Of a DNA stretch of 64,000 nucleotides, positions 24,061-33,187 are shown one piece after another (within the stretch, counting starts at the first letter, position 1; each line of letters begins with the position of its first letter). The notes under the pieces were generated by a model. The model ran no database searches and had not been told where the DNA came from. It saw only the letters and a list, made by a program, of their open reading frames with translations. The stretch spans positions 62,001 to 126,000 of the forward strand of contig JAJFLR010000054.1 in assembly GCA_021772565.1 (NCBI GenBank). The letters are read 5' to 3'. The translations under genes and the position numbers were made by a program. The DNA comes from Opitutales bacterium (lineage in GTDB: Bacteria; Verrucomicrobiota; Verrucomicrobiia; Opitutales; JAJFLR01).

Positions 24061-24660
24061 TTAAGATAACGTCCCTTTTGTCGATGGCAATTGATTATTT
24101 AGTCTTAAATCAATTGCCGTTGCTACATCCAGAGCTCTCGAAAAACTTTTAAAAATACCTTCTGATATATGATGTGGCTCTTCTCCGTATTCGAGAGTAA
24201 TATGCAAATTTGCTCCTGCTGAGTTAGCAAAAGCTTGAAAGAACTCTTTGATTAATCCGACATTAAAATCACGAATATAATGATTGCTTAAATTAACATT
24301 ATAAACGAAATGAGTCCTACCACTGAGATCTAGAACAACTCTTACCAGGCATTCATCCATTGGTAATATAAAAAATCCATAACGCTTGATTCCTCTTTTA
24401 TCGCCCAGTGCAGATTTAACAGTTTTTCCTAACGCGATTCCAATATCTTCTACTAAATGATGATAGTCGACATCTAAATCGCCGATAGCTTTAATGTTTA
24501 AATCAAATAAGCCATGACGGGAAAATAATTCCAGCATATGATCTAAAAATGGAATCCCGGTTGAAATTTCCGATACACCATTGCCATCCAAATTAATTTT
24601 TAAATCAATTTGAGTCTCTTTAGTCTCTCGATTTATTTTTCCTATCCTTTCTCCAGCCAT
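24061..24660 (-). CDS. hisB: Imidazoleglycerol-phosphate dehydratase
   Basis: A 199-residue monofunctional HisB catalysing the Mn-dependent dehydration of imidazole glycerol phosphate in histidine synthesis. Seen: [41 protein letters not shown], and near the end [28 protein letters not shown], holding the DHM, HHxxED and HHxxE metal-binding motifs. It has no phosphatase domain, so the HolPase step is elsewhere. Its start overlaps the hisC stop by 19 bp, consistent with translational coupling in a trpA-hisC-hisB operon. Confidence 0.97.
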   Translation of the reverse strand: MAGERIGKINRETKETQIDLKINLDGNGVSEISTGIPFLDHMLELFSRHGLFDLNIKAIGDLDVDYHHLVEDIGIALGKTVKSALGDKRGIKRYGFFILPMDECLVRVVLDLSGRTHFVYNVNLSNHYIRDFNVGLIKEFFQAFANSAGANLHITLEYGEEPHHISEGIFKSFSRALDVATAIDLRLNNQLPSTKGTLS

Positions 24661-25712
24661 GAGTCGATTGCTTCCATTAATGAATTCATTTGTGAATCAT
24701 CGCCAATACTTATGCGCAAAAAACTATCTGTCAATGGATTCCCATCAAAATATCGAACCAATATTTTATTTTCCTTTAGATATTGGAAAAGGTGATTTGC
24801 AACATCAGCCCCTGTATTGCCCTTTGTATTAACTGGCTCAGTGAATAGAAAATTTGACTGTGATTGATATGTAAACCAGTTGCGATTTTGAAATTCTGCA
24901 TAATAAAAATTCCTGCTGCGTATTATTTTACCGATGGTTGCCTGATAATATAATGGATCATCTAGCGCTGCTAGAGCCCCTGCTTGACTCAATCTATTAA
25001 CATTATAGCTGTCACGAACACGATCGAGTAATTTTATTATTTCAGGGCTACCAATTCCAAATCCAACTCTCAATCCGGCAAGGCTATATGATTTAGAAAA
25101 TGACCTGGTTATAAATAAATTACTGTATTTTTTGATTAGTTCTAAACTATTTTCTTCAGCAAAATCGGCATAAGCCTCATCAACGACAAGCAATCCGGAA
25201 AATTTGTCTAAAATTTCAGCAATTTTATCATTCGAAAATCCAATGCCGGTTGGAGCGTTGGGTGAGGTGAGAAAAAAGATATTAGCCTTTGATTCTATAA
25301 TTTTTTCTACGGGTAATATCATATCCCGATCAAATTTTACCTTTATAAACTTTCCATTTTGAATACCAGTTAGTATTGGGTAAAGTGAGTAACTTGGATA
25401 AGTCATTCCGGCACTGAGTTGATCACTGCAATAAACTCTTATGAGTAAATTTAGAATATCATCTGATCCATTTCCAATGATTACATTGGATGTGTCTATT
25501 TTAAATTTATCCGCAATTGAATATCGAAGCGTATAACTTTGTGGATGCGGATATAATGGTAATCGACTTATTTCTGAACTGATAGCCGCTTCAACTTTAG
25601 GGCTTGGGGGATATGGGTTTTCATTAGTATTTAATTTAATCCAACTCTCATCTTCAGGTTGAGCACCCGGTGTGTAAGACGAAATATTATTGATATGTGG
25701 CTGTGGTTTCAA
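24642..25712 (-). CDS. hisC: Histidinol-phosphate aminotransferase
   Basis: A 356-residue class-I/II PLP aminotransferase. Seen: [14 protein letters not shown] at the N-terminus (the HisC signature), [37 protein letters not shown], the PLP lysine region [20 protein letters not shown], and [13 protein letters not shown]. It converts imidazole acetol phosphate to histidinol phosphate. It starts 10 bp after the trpA stop and overlaps hisB. HisC enzymes may also act on aromatic amino acids, which would suit the trpA neighbour, but that is inference. Confidence 0.97.
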   Translation of the reverse strand: MKPQPHINNISSYTPGAQPEDESWIKLNTNENPYPPSPKVEAAISSEISRLPLYPHPQSYTLRYSIADKFKIDTSNVIIGNGSDDILNLLIRVYCSDQLSAGMTYPSYSLYPILTGIQNGKFIKVKFDRDMILPVEKIIESKANIFFLTSPNAPTGIGFSNDKIAEILDKFSGLLVVDEAYADFAEENSLELIKKYSNLFITRSFSKSYSLAGLRVGFGIGSPEIIKLLDRVRDSYNVNRLSQAGALAALDDPLYYQATIGKIIRSRNFYYAEFQNRNWFTYQSQSNFLFTEPVNTKGNTGADVANHLFQYLKENKILVRYFDGNPLTDSFLRISIGDDSQMNSLMEAIDSWLEKG

Positions 25713-25722
25713 AATTAAAAAT

Positions 25723-26520
25723 TTAAATTATACCACTCTTCAGATAAGAAATTTTTTCAGCTAATTTTTCCATTATTTGCGCAGGATCATTAATATTTTC
25801 TGCTATACAATTAACTAAGGCACTCCCAACCACAACACCATCCGCTACACTTGAAATTTCTTTAACTTGCTCCGGTTTTGAAATCCCAAAACCAACGACC
25901 ACCGGCAAATCAGTATTTTTTTTAATTTCAGTGACTTTACTATTTATATTGTCAGCAAGTTTTTCAGTGACACCAGTCACACCCTCGCGTGATACATAAT
26001 AAATAAAACCCGAAGCAACATTTGTAATAATCTTGATTCGTTCAGACGGTGTAGTAGGTGCGATGATAAAAATATTATTTAAATTATTTTCCTTACTTAA
26101 TCGAATCAAGTCTTCAGCTTCTTCCGGTGGAAGATCTAAAGTCAGTAAACCATCGGCACCGGCTTCTCTAATATTTTTAACATATGTTTCAAGTCCTTGA
26201 GAATATATTAAATTATAGTACGAATAAATAACGATTGGGATTTCACTAAATTTTCTAACCGCTGTAATTAATTCCAAAACTTTTTTTTGTGTCATGCCAG
26301 CTTCAAGTGATCGTTGTGCAGCCAGTTGGTTGGTTATGCCATCTGCCAGTGGATCAGAAAACGGTGCGCCTAATTCCAGAATGTCTGCTCCATTTTCTAT
26401 CAATGTGCGACATACTTCAACAGATGTTTCGTAATTGGGATCACCTGCGCAAACATAGGTAACAAAGCATGGGACGTTTGCTTCCTTTGACTCAGTAAAC
26501 TTTTGTGCTAAACGATCCAT
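25723..26520 (-). CDS. trpA: Tryptophan synthase alpha subunit
   Basis: About 265 residues, start MDRLAQ at 26520 (a TTG four codons earlier is less likely). TrpA cleaves indole-3-glycerol phosphate, passing indole to TrpB. Seen: FVTYVCAGDPNYET, the catalytic Glu in ADILELGAPFSDPLADG, DGLLTLDLPPEE with the catalytic Asp, and the phosphate site GFGISKPEQV...GVVVGSALV. trpB is not adjacent. It is the first gene of an operon with hisC and hisB. No Trp or His leader peptide or attenuator was seen upstream (26521-26653). Confidence 0.97.
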   Translation of the reverse strand: MDRLAQKFTESKEANVPCFVTYVCAGDPNYETSVEVCRTLIENGADILELGAPFSDPLADGITNQLAAQRSLEAGMTQKKVLELITAVRKFSEIPIVIYSYYNLIYSQGLETYVKNIREAGADGLLTLDLPPEEAEDLIRLSKENNLNNIFIIAPTTPSERIKIITNVASGFIYYVSREGVTGVTEKLADNINSKVTEIKKNTDLPVVVGFGISKPEQVKEISSVADGVVVGSALVNCIAENINDPAQIMEKLAEKISYLKSGII

Positions 26521-26653
26521 ATATAAAAACAAGGTTCAACATTGATTGTTTTGCAATCAAGAAAATAAATTTAGAAACATAACTTCTCTATTTAATCGCA
26601 ATACAAAGATAATGCGACAAGTAACTCGAAACTACCTTTAAATGATAATAATA

Positions 26654-27115
26654 CTAATTAGCAGCAGTATCAGGAGGTGGCATTTGCATAAGCCTTTGCA
26701 TAATCTCTTCCTGCGTTAAATCTTCAGTCTGTTTACCGATGCTCCATCGATAACCAAAAGGATCGATCATTACGCCTACGCGCATTCCCCAGGGAAAGTT
26801 CTGTAGTGGCTGTAATATCTCACCACCCGCATCAACTGCTTGTTGAAATAATTCATCACAATTTTCATCTCGCACACACAACAGATTGGGACTTCCACCT
26901 ACAGTCTTTGGACAGAAAGCCTTCCAATCAGGATACTCACCAGAAACATAAACCATCGTATTTCCGAATTTCAGGACAGAATGAATTACGGTGCCGTCCG
27001 GCATTTCCCAATTCGATTCTACTTCGGCATTTAAAGCCTTTTGATAACATTCTACTGCCGCCTTAGCATCATCTACAGTTATTGATATAGTAATATATTG
27101 ATTGTTATTGTCCAT
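26654..27115 (-). CDS. VOC-family (glyoxalase/PhnB-like) protein
   Basis: A 153-residue two-repeat VOC-fold protein. Seen: ITVDDAKAAVECYQKALNAEVESNWEMPDGTVIHSVLKFGNTMVYVSG, then DELFQQAVDAGGEILQPLQNFPWGMRVGVMIDPFGYRWSIGKQ, the typical PhnB-like ending with a metal-site Asp/Trp block. The substrate cannot be predicted: these proteins include dioxygenase-like, antibiotic-binding and unassigned members. The C-terminal EEIMQRLMQMPPP tail is common in the PhnB-like group. It lies upstream of trpA by about 130 bp and may be separate. Confidence 0.88.
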   Translation of the reverse strand: MDNNNQYITISITVDDAKAAVECYQKALNAEVESNWEMPDGTVIHSVLKFGNTMVYVSGEYPDWKAFCPKTVGGSPNLLCVRDENCDELFQQAVDAGGEILQPLQNFPWGMRVGVMIDPFGYRWSIGKQTEDLTQEEIMQRLMQMPPPDTAAN

Positions 27116-27342
27116 GAACGAAATCTAGACAGTTAGTCTTAATCGGGTCAAATAAATTATTAATGGCTCAGTATTTATTTTGAAATGGAAAATGTGTTGT
27201 CTCCTGCGCAGATGACAAGTATTCACACCAGCGAAAGTGATTTCACATTATGCCATATTAACTAATGAGCATATATAATTATTCTGACTAGATTCGTATT
27301 TATATTTTATAATCAATAAAATCTGGATTAATAATTCCGCAT

Positions 27343-27434
27343 AGAGTGAGAAAGACTCACACTGGTATATATTAAGAATCAACTCCATCGCTTCAACGGG
27401 GTGGTAGTGGTTTTATCCCTCCATCTTACACTCT
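27343..27434. repeat. ~92-bp structured repeat, copy 1
   Basis: Closely matches 52894-52986 in the same orientation, for example AAAGACTCACACTGGTA, AATCAACTCCATCGCTTCAA and TTTATCCCTCCA. The ends pair (AGAGTG with CACTCT), there is a GTGAG-AAAGA-CTCAC hairpin near the left end, and a GGG...CCC stem near the right end. Either a small non-autonomous mobile element or a structured RNA; strand not determined. It fills most of the 343-bp gap 27116-27458. Confidence 0.85.
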
Positions 27435-27458
27435 ACAACCATAGAGCAATTTTCAACG

Positions 27459-28484
27459 TCACTTCCCGATAGTTTTTTTACCAGGAGCCTTTTTCGGCAA
27501 TTGCCTTTTAGCACCTGTTTTTCGAGTTGTTTGTTTACTCCTTACTTTCCCAATTGCACTAACCGCTGTTTTTTTTATGGTTAGTTTAGAAGTTTTTTTA
27601 TTATTCTTAGCTATGCTAGTAGAGGTGTTACTTCGTTTGGTTGTGCTAGTTTTCTTATTAACAGTTTTCTTCTTCGCAGAATCCTTTGCGACTTTCTTTT
27701 TTACGGTTTGTTTCTTGCGGCTGGATACAGATTTTTTCTTTGTCACTTTTCTTACCGGCTTTTTTTCAACATCCATATCAATGCCAAAAATATCCGACAA
27801 GGCATCGTCGGCCAAAACATCGCCTCCCTTGTCCATTTCAAATGAGGTTTCATCAAGACTTTCGTCAATCAGCTCAGTATGATCAATACCTCTTAATATA
27901 AATAATAATTCAGGCTGATGGTCAAGACGTGCGCCGATCCCGTACAGTGCTGCTGCCACATGCTTGCACAGAGTCGCCCAATCTGGACAACTGCAATCGA
28001 GACTAATTTCATCCGGCTTGGGGAACAGGCCGTTATCCCTGTCAGTAATAACCTTCATCACTGATTCAGATAACCGTCCTTGCAGCAAGTCCAACATGGA
28101 ATTGATGTTGCCACTACATTGTTTTTTTATCTTTTGCCACTTGGCTTTCGGTAACGGCTTGATGTCGATTTTAATATGATAAAGTTCGCTTCCCATGACC
28201 ATCGCTTTGACTTGTTGTATTTCAATCTGCAAGTCAATAACGGAGCCATTGCGTGCATAGGTGCGCCCACGCGGCAGGCGATTTTCGTAATCACTGAATG
28301 ATTCTAAATGTTCGCACCAGGCCTTTCCCCAAAATGTACGGGCGATGGTACGACCTTTAATTTCGACGGGTGATAATTTTTCACCCTTCTTAGCCATTTT
28401 CTTAGCCATCTTGGCAGCTTTTAATCGACGCTCCTCAACTGTAACATAAGGTCTGTATTCAAAGTTATATCTTCCCCAAGCCAT
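27459..28484 (-). CDS. SWIM zinc-finger protein with histone-H1-like tail
   Basis: A 341-residue protein. The N-terminal ~200 residues match the bacterial SWIM protein found with SNF2 helicases: MAWGRYNFEYRPYVTVEERR, ARTFWGKAWCEHLESFSDYENRLPRGRTYARNGSVIDL, and the SWIM motif CSCPDWATLCKH (CxCx6CxH) near residue 175. SWIM fingers bind zinc and serve nucleic-acid or protein binding. From about residue 250 to the end the protein is an extremely Lys/Thr/Ser/Ala-rich low-complexity tail like histone H1 or AlgP, expected to bind DNA. The SNF2 gene lies directly upstream on the same strand across a heptamer tract. Confidence 0.92.
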   Translation of the reverse strand: MAWGRYNFEYRPYVTVEERRLKAAKMAKKMAKKGEKLSPVEIKGRTIARTFWGKAWCEHLESFSDYENRLPRGRTYARNGSVIDLQIEIQQVKAMVMGSELYHIKIDIKPLPKAKWQKIKKQCSGNINSMLDLLQGRLSESVMKVITDRDNGLFPKPDEISLDCSCPDWATLCKHVAAALYGIGARLDHQPELLFILRGIDHTELIDESLDETSFEMDKGGDVLADDALSDIFGIDMDVEKKPVRKVTKKKSVSSRKKQTVKKKVAKDSAKKKTVNKKTSTTKRSNTSTSIAKNNKKTSKLTIKKTAVSAIGKVRSKQTTRKTGAKRQLPKKAPGKKTIGK

Positions 28485-28515
28485 AATTAATTACAAATTA
28501 CTAATTAAAAAATAT

Positions 28516-28617
28516 CCATTCACCATTCACCATTCACCATTCACCATTCACCATTCACCATTCTCCATTCACCATTCTCCATTCTCCACTCTCCTCTATC
28601 CTCTATCCTCTATCCTT
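28516..28617. repeat. Heptamer tandem repeat tract (CCATTCA then CTCTATC)
   Basis: About 100 bp of tandem 7-mers between the SNF2 and SWIM genes. It begins as repeated CCATTCA, mixes with CCATTCT, and ends as three CTCTATC units that run into the SNF2 stop codon (28610-28612). The unit changes twice but the period stays seven. Confidence 0.93.
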
Positions 28618-31324
28618 CAATTGCTGAATTAATATCGAGTGATACAAAATTTAGTAATTCAGTATCATTCATCTGCGTCAATAGTTTTTCTGTTCCACTA
28701 CTTAAAATTTCGTCTGCTAGATCTTTTTTTTCTTCGATCATCGCATCTATTTTTTCTTCCACAGTTCCTCGACAGACAAATTTGTGCACTATGACATTTT
28801 TTTTCTGACCGATTCGGAAGGCCCTGTCGGTTGCCTGATTTTCGACAGCCGGGTTCCACCAGCGATCAAAATGAATAACGTGTGTTGCCGCAGTTAAATT
28901 CAGACCCATCCCTCCTGCTTTCAGTGACAGGATAAAAAAGGGCTGCCCCTGTTCACTTTGAAAGCTTTCGACGTATTCTTTTCGTTTTTTTGCCGGAGTA
29001 CCTCCATGTAGAATAAGCCCCTGGCGTTGAAATATTTTTCGCAGGTGCTGTTCAAGTGGCTGCGCAATTTCTTTGAATTGAGTGAAGACAAGCACCTTTT
29101 CCTGTCGAGAGGCAATTTCTTCGCAAATCTCCTGAATGCGTAAGAATTTCCCGCTATCTTCGGATTGATATTCATCGCCGGAAAACAGTTGCGCCGGGTG
29201 ATTGCATATTTGCTTAAATCGCATGAGGTATGCCAAAACAAGACCGCGTCTTTGAATACCATCAGCATTCGTTTCGTCTTCCAGTTTAGCGGCGAGCTCA
29301 TCAATGGATTTTTTGTAGAGCACAGTTTGTTTTTTGCTCAAGTTGCAAAACGTTCTCATCTCCGTTTTATCCGGCAAGTCCTGTATGATAGTTTTATCTG
29401 TTTTTAAACGACGCAGGATGTACGGGTTAACCAGATTTCGCAGACCCCGGTATTTTTCGTTTGTTTGAGACTCGGCTTGTTTTACATATGTTTTAAATTG
29501 CGTACGGTTTCCAAGCATTCCGGGGTTTATGAAATCGAATAATGACCAAAGATCGGACAATCGGTTTTCGACCGGTGTACCCGTTAGTATGATGCGTCCT
29601 TTGGCCGGTATTTTTTTTACAGCCCGAGTTTGTTTTGTACCGGGATTTTTTATCGCCTGGGCTTCATCAAGAACAAGCAAATTCCATTGAAATTCCGACA
29701 GCCAATCCAGGCGTAAAAGTTGTCCATAAGTGGTTATGACTACATCATTATTCGATAGATTATTATTTAATTCGGGAGTCAGTTTTTGAAAAGACGATAG
29801 GTTTGTCTCAGAAGGATGGGCGATAAATAATTTTATCATGGGAGCAAAGCGCTTGAGTTCCGCTTGCCAATTGGCAATAAGAGATGTGGGAACGACGAGC
29901 AGTGTCGGATTTTCAGATTTTTTATCGGATAATTTCAAAATCAATAATAACGCTATAACTTGAATGGTTTTGCCAAGTCCCATATCATCAGCCAGACAGG
30001 AACCAAGACCTAGTTTAAACATCGTCGTTAACCAATTGAGACCGACTTTTTGATAAGGTCTGAGTTGGGCGTTTAAATGTTTGTTAATGAGTTTAGTGAC
30101 GGAAGTATCAGGGTTATGCAGTTTTTCCAATTGTTCCCGAAGCCAATCACCGGCAATGACCTCAGACCATTTCTGCGTTGTTTCCTGTTCTTCATTTTCT
30201 TCGGAACTGATCGGCGCACCGGAGAGAAGACGCATAGCTTTGATGAACGAGATTCCATCATCACCCACTTCGGTTTCGACCTGTTTCCAGTGATCGAGAG
30301 CTTCCTGCAATTGTACGGCATTCATTTCGACCCAACGTCCTTTCAAATAAACAAGGCCATCCGTTGACTGGGAAATTTGCTGCCATTCAGCTTCAGTCAA
30401 TGTCTCATCGCCCAAGGCAATTGTGGAACTGAAATCCAGCATAGCATCAAGGCCCACAGCGTTTGCTTTTTTGTCGCCGATAGTTACATTGACACTGACT
30501 TTAGCAGATTTTCTGCCCGACCACCAGTCCGGCACTTTTACTACCAGTCCGCTTTCTTCAAAAATTGGGATATCTTTCAAAAACTGATAGGCATCCTGCG
30601 GTTTCCACGCCAACGGCTTAAATACATTTTTGCTGTCCACCAATTTTCTCGCCAGGCTACTTTTTTCAGCAGCCAGACGGACAGGTGAAAGTAACGTTAT
30701 CAGTGCCCGGCGATTTTTTTTCCCCGCATATTGCTGCAACGCTTTTGCGAGAGGCAGGTATTGAATCTTTCCATCTTGCTGCGAAACCCGATTGGCATAA
30801 GTGGCCATGAAAGCAAACGGTCTCGATACATCCCCTTTGTTTTCTGCCAGGTGAAAAGTAACGTGCCCGATACGATGCCAGTTGGGATAACTATTGGCAA
30901 TAAATTCATCGAATGTCTCTCCATGATCTAAAAAGTTTCCCCAAATCCAGTCGTTAATACGCTGCCAAATCTCACGAATCAATTGTGCATTTAAATATTC
31001 CAACCCGGACATTGGTGGTGCTTCTGCTACCCAGCGATCAATCATCGATTTATCAGGTAGTGCAACAGACGATTTCCTGCTTAAATTCCATGCCGGAGTA
31101 ATACAAAGTTGTCGCATATACTGAATACCGATACCACGCCAAAAATTCCAGCTGGAAGATAATTTCCAGGACATCGTCTCATTTGCCAGAAATTGCAAAC
31201 CGCAACCGCTATCTTCGTCAAATGCATTTTTCAGGGCGAGCCAGTATTTGTTCGCAGAATCAGCTTTATCTTCTAAATGCGGCTGTAGATGACCGAATGG
31301 TGTAATGCCCAATGTGTAAGTCAT
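28610..31324 (-). CDS. SNF2-family DNA-dependent ATPase/helicase
   Basis: A 904-residue SWI2/SNF2 protein. The N-terminal half contains the region found ahead of the ATPase in bacterial SNF2 proteins (SNF2_N_2-like). The motor spans about residues 430-890: motif I DDMGLGKT, motif Ia LVVPTSLIANW, motif II DEAQAIKN, motif III LTGTPVENRLSDLWSLF, motif V LSLKAGGMGLNLTAATHVIHFDRWWNP, motif VI QATDRAFRIGQ. These proteins translocate on double-stranded DNA and remodel bound proteins. With the SWIM protein just downstream it forms the common bacterial SNF2-SWIM pair, whose function is poorly defined. The last codons overlap a heptamer tract. Confidence 0.96.
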   Translation of the reverse strand: MTYTLGITPFGHLQPHLEDKADSANKYWLALKNAFDEDSGCGLQFLANETMSWKLSSSWNFWRGIGIQYMRQLCITPAWNLSRKSSVALPDKSMIDRWVAEAPPMSGLEYLNAQLIREIWQRINDWIWGNFLDHGETFDEFIANSYPNWHRIGHVTFHLAENKGDVSRPFAFMATYANRVSQQDGKIQYLPLAKALQQYAGKKNRRALITLLSPVRLAAEKSSLARKLVDSKNVFKPLAWKPQDAYQFLKDIPIFEESGLVVKVPDWWSGRKSAKVSVNVTIGDKKANAVGLDAMLDFSSTIALGDETLTEAEWQQISQSTDGLVYLKGRWVEMNAVQLQEALDHWKQVETEVGDDGISFIKAMRLLSGAPISSEENEEQETTQKWSEVIAGDWLREQLEKLHNPDTSVTKLINKHLNAQLRPYQKVGLNWLTTMFKLGLGSCLADDMGLGKTIQVIALLLILKLSDKKSENPTLLVVPTSLIANWQAELKRFAPMIKLFIAHPSETNLSSFQKLTPELNNNLSNNDVVITTYGQLLRLDWLSEFQWNLLVLDEAQAIKNPGTKQTRAVKKIPAKGRIILTGTPVENRLSDLWSLFDFINPGMLGNRTQFKTYVKQAESQTNEKYRGLRNLVNPYILRRLKTDKTIIQDLPDKTEMRTFCNLSKKQTVLYKKSIDELAAKLEDETNADGIQRRGLVLAYLMRFKQICNHPAQLFSGDEYQSEDSGKFLRIQEICEEIASRQEKVLVFTQFKEIAQPLEQHLRKIFQRQGLILHGGTPAKKRKEYVESFQSEQGQPFFILSLKAGGMGLNLTAATHVIHFDRWWNPAVENQATDRAFRIGQKKNVIVHKFVCRGTVEEKIDAMIEEKKDLADEILSSGTEKLLTQMNDTELLNFVSLDINSAIEG

Positions 31325-31449
31325 AAAAATTTTATTCGTTAACTTTTTTTAATCATTTCAGTCTATTCAGAAAAAACATTCAACAATCTGAATTGAAATT
31401 GCTCCATATAGTAGTGATAGTGAAACTTGATTGAGCAACAAGACAAAAC

Positions 31450-31689
31450 TTACTTTTCAAATCCTGTATACAAGGCATCCCATTTACAACCCAAGGCAAT
31501 TTGTAATCTGTAGGCTGTAGTTATTAAAATATTGGTTTGTCCGGCCTCTATTTTTTGAATGGTTCTAATATTTAAGTCAGCAAACTCTGCAAGACTCTCT
31601 TGTGTAATTTTGCGATTTGTTCTCTCTCTCCTTAAATTAGCACCAAATAATCTAAGCTGCTGTTTTATAACCTCATTACTTTTTAACAC
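31450..31689 (-). CDS. Small XRE-family HTH regulator
   Basis: A 79-residue protein that is almost entirely a Cro/CI-type helix-turn-helix: LFGANLRRERTNRKITQESLAEFADLNIRTIQKIEAGQTNILITTAYRLQIALGCKWDALY. It has no sensor or toxin domain. Regulated genes are unknown; the SNF2 gene lies 125 bp downstream on the same strand. A likely promoter region shared with the plus-strand gene at 31806 lies just upstream. Confidence 0.88.
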   Translation of the reverse strand: MLKSNEVIKQQLRLFGANLRRERTNRKITQESLAEFADLNIRTIQKIEAGQTNILITTAYRLQIALGCKWDALYTGFEK

Positions 31690-31805
31690 GCCCTATTATG
31701 CCATAAAATAATAATTGACTTAACGGCACAACGGGGCGTAATTTGATTTAATTTTAAAAAATAATTAATCAATTAATCCTAAATAAAATGAGAAGTAGCT
31801 GTATT

Positions 31806-32375
31806 ATGAAATTAACTAACAAATTATTTAACTGTTCATTATTTATCTTTATAATGATGTATAATAATTTCGCCTTTGGTGGTGAATGGAAGTTTCCATT
31901 ACATTTAACTTATGTAAGCGGGCTCAATGATGTTACCGATGCCATAGAAAAAAACTTTACATTTTCTGATTCTGTTACAATTCCTATAGGAATATCAATA
32001 GACCCTTACTACGAATTTGATAATAATTTTGGTATTGGTACAAGTATTGGCCCTGCAGTCTATGGTGCGGGTGATATAAGTTTTTTCATACTTCCACTCG
32101 GTTTGGACTTTAGATATGCATTCGAGATGAATGAAAGCTGGGCTCCTTACCTGCGTGCAGGAGGAAAGCTCTTAATTGAAAATGGAGATTTACTGGTGGA
32201 CTCCAGTCCTGGTTTTACGGGTGGAGTAGGTGTCGAATTTAATCGAGACAGCAATGTTTCTTTTGGGGTCGAAGTTTTATATGACGGCTCAGAAGTTGAG
32301 ATTACTCAACCGGGAAACTCAACAGTGAGTGTCAAACCGTTTGAATTTACAGTCAGTATATTTTTATCGTTTTAA
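31806..32375 (+). CDS. Exported beta-barrel-like protein, unknown function
   Basis: About 189 residues from MKLTNKLF (31806; ATG at 31788 is also possible). Signal peptide LFNCSLFIFIMMYNNFAFGG, then alternating hydrophobic/aromatic strands: YEFDNNFGIGTSIGPAVYGAG, FILPLGLDFRYAFEMNESWAPYLRAGGKLL, FTGGVGVEFNRDSNVSFGVEVLYDG, ending FEFTVSIFLSF with a C-terminal Phe. That ending and pattern suit a small outer-membrane beta-barrel of the OmpW/OprF-like kind. No closer assignment. A lipoprotein gene follows 40 bp later on the same strand. Confidence 0.68.
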   Translation: MKLTNKLFNCSLFIFIMMYNNFAFGGEWKFPLHLTYVSGLNDVTDAIEKNFTFSDSVTIPIGISIDPYYEFDNNFGIGTSIGPAVYGAGDISFFILPLGLDFRYAFEMNESWAPYLRAGGKLLIENGDLLVDSSPGFTGGVGVEFNRDSNVSFGVEVLYDGSEVEITQPGNSTVSVKPFEFTVSIFLSF

Positions 32376-32415
32376 ATTTCTGGAATTATTAACCAACTAA
32401 CCAATAAATATAAAT

Positions 32416-32955
32416 ATGAAAATTAATAAAATTAATGACGTGTTAATTAAACTATTGAAGCTAATGATATGCCCAATCGTTTTACTTATATCAGGTTGTG
32501 CAAGTATATTAGACAGTGGAGCAATGAAATCCGTTCAGATAAGCAGTTCACCTGATAAAGCTAATATAACAATTGTTGACGACAGAAGCAATCAAACGGT
32601 ATTTAATGGAATCACTCCGCAAACAGTTAGCTTAAAGAGATCCAGTGGCTTTTTCAAGAATGCGAAATACACTATTAATTTTACAAAAGATGGTTATCAA
32701 GATCAGAGCGTTACGTTAAAATCGGGTCCGTCAGGATTATATATTGGCGGCAACTTAATTTTTGGAGGATTACTCGGCTGGCTTATTGTTGATCCGGCAA
32801 CCGGAGCCATGTGGAAACTTCCTAAAGAAGTTCATACAACACTTGAATCTTCGTCATCAAGTTTACCGCAAATAAATGGGGAAGATTTAGTTGTAATGAC
32901 ATTCCAGGAAGTCCCCGAGGGATTAATTGATAAATTAGTGCCCATTAATAATTAG
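32416..32955 (+). CDS. PEGA-like lipoprotein
   Basis: A 179-residue lipoprotein with lipobox LLISGC at about residues 23-28. After it comes KSVQISSSPDKANITIVDDRSNQTVFNGITPQTVSLKRSSGFFKNAKYTINFTKDGYQDQSVTL, which fits a PEGA-type surface beta domain, followed by a Gly-rich hydrophobic stretch (GLYIGGNLIFGGLLGWLIVDPATGAMWKL), a pattern seen in many small bacterial lipoproteins. Probably anchored in the outer membrane facing the periplasm. Likely co-transcribed with the barrel-like gene upstream. Confidence 0.8.
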   Translation: MKINKINDVLIKLLKLMICPIVLLISGCASILDSGAMKSVQISSSPDKANITIVDDRSNQTVFNGITPQTVSLKRSSGFFKNAKYTINFTKDGYQDQSVTLKSGPSGLYIGGNLIFGGLLGWLIVDPATGAMWKLPKEVHTTLESSSSSLPQINGEDLVVMTFQEVPEGLIDKLVPINN

Positions 32956-32959
32956 TAGA

Positions 32960-32979
32960 GTATCGAACTTGTTCGATAC
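32960..32979. repeat. Perfect hairpin GTATCGAAC-TT-GTTCGATAC
   Basis: A 9-bp perfect stem with a 2-base loop, four bases after the lipoprotein stop. No T run follows. The central ACTTGT recalls the CTTG-centred hairpins elsewhere in the window, without the TGTAGGGC ends. Confidence 0.6.
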
Positions 32980-33142
32980 CTTGTATGGATACTCAACAAC
33001 TATAGGCACTACATACGAAAACAGAGACATTTATAAGCGAAGTCTAAATGTAATTTGTTTGTTTGTTTTGGGATTATTTTATATTTATCTACATGCTAAG
33101 CATTCAAAATTTATTATTGATCAAATAGTTCAGTCAATATCG

Positions 33143-33184
33143 CCGATGCAAACTGAAAATAGCAACAGTTTGCATCGGTTTTCT
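33143..33184 (+). terminator. Rho-independent terminator between convergent genes
   Basis: CCGATGCAAACTG (33143-33155) and CAGTTTGCATCGG (33166-33178) form a perfect 13-bp stem followed by TTTTC. It serves the plus-strand lipoprotein transcript and lies just before the 3' end of the minus-strand gene. Confidence 0.82.
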
Positions 33185-33187
33185 ATT

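Noticed and set aside
26521-26653. Tryptophan or histidine leader-peptide attenuator
   Set aside because: No run of Trp or His codons, no alternating stems and no T run were found upstream of trpA.
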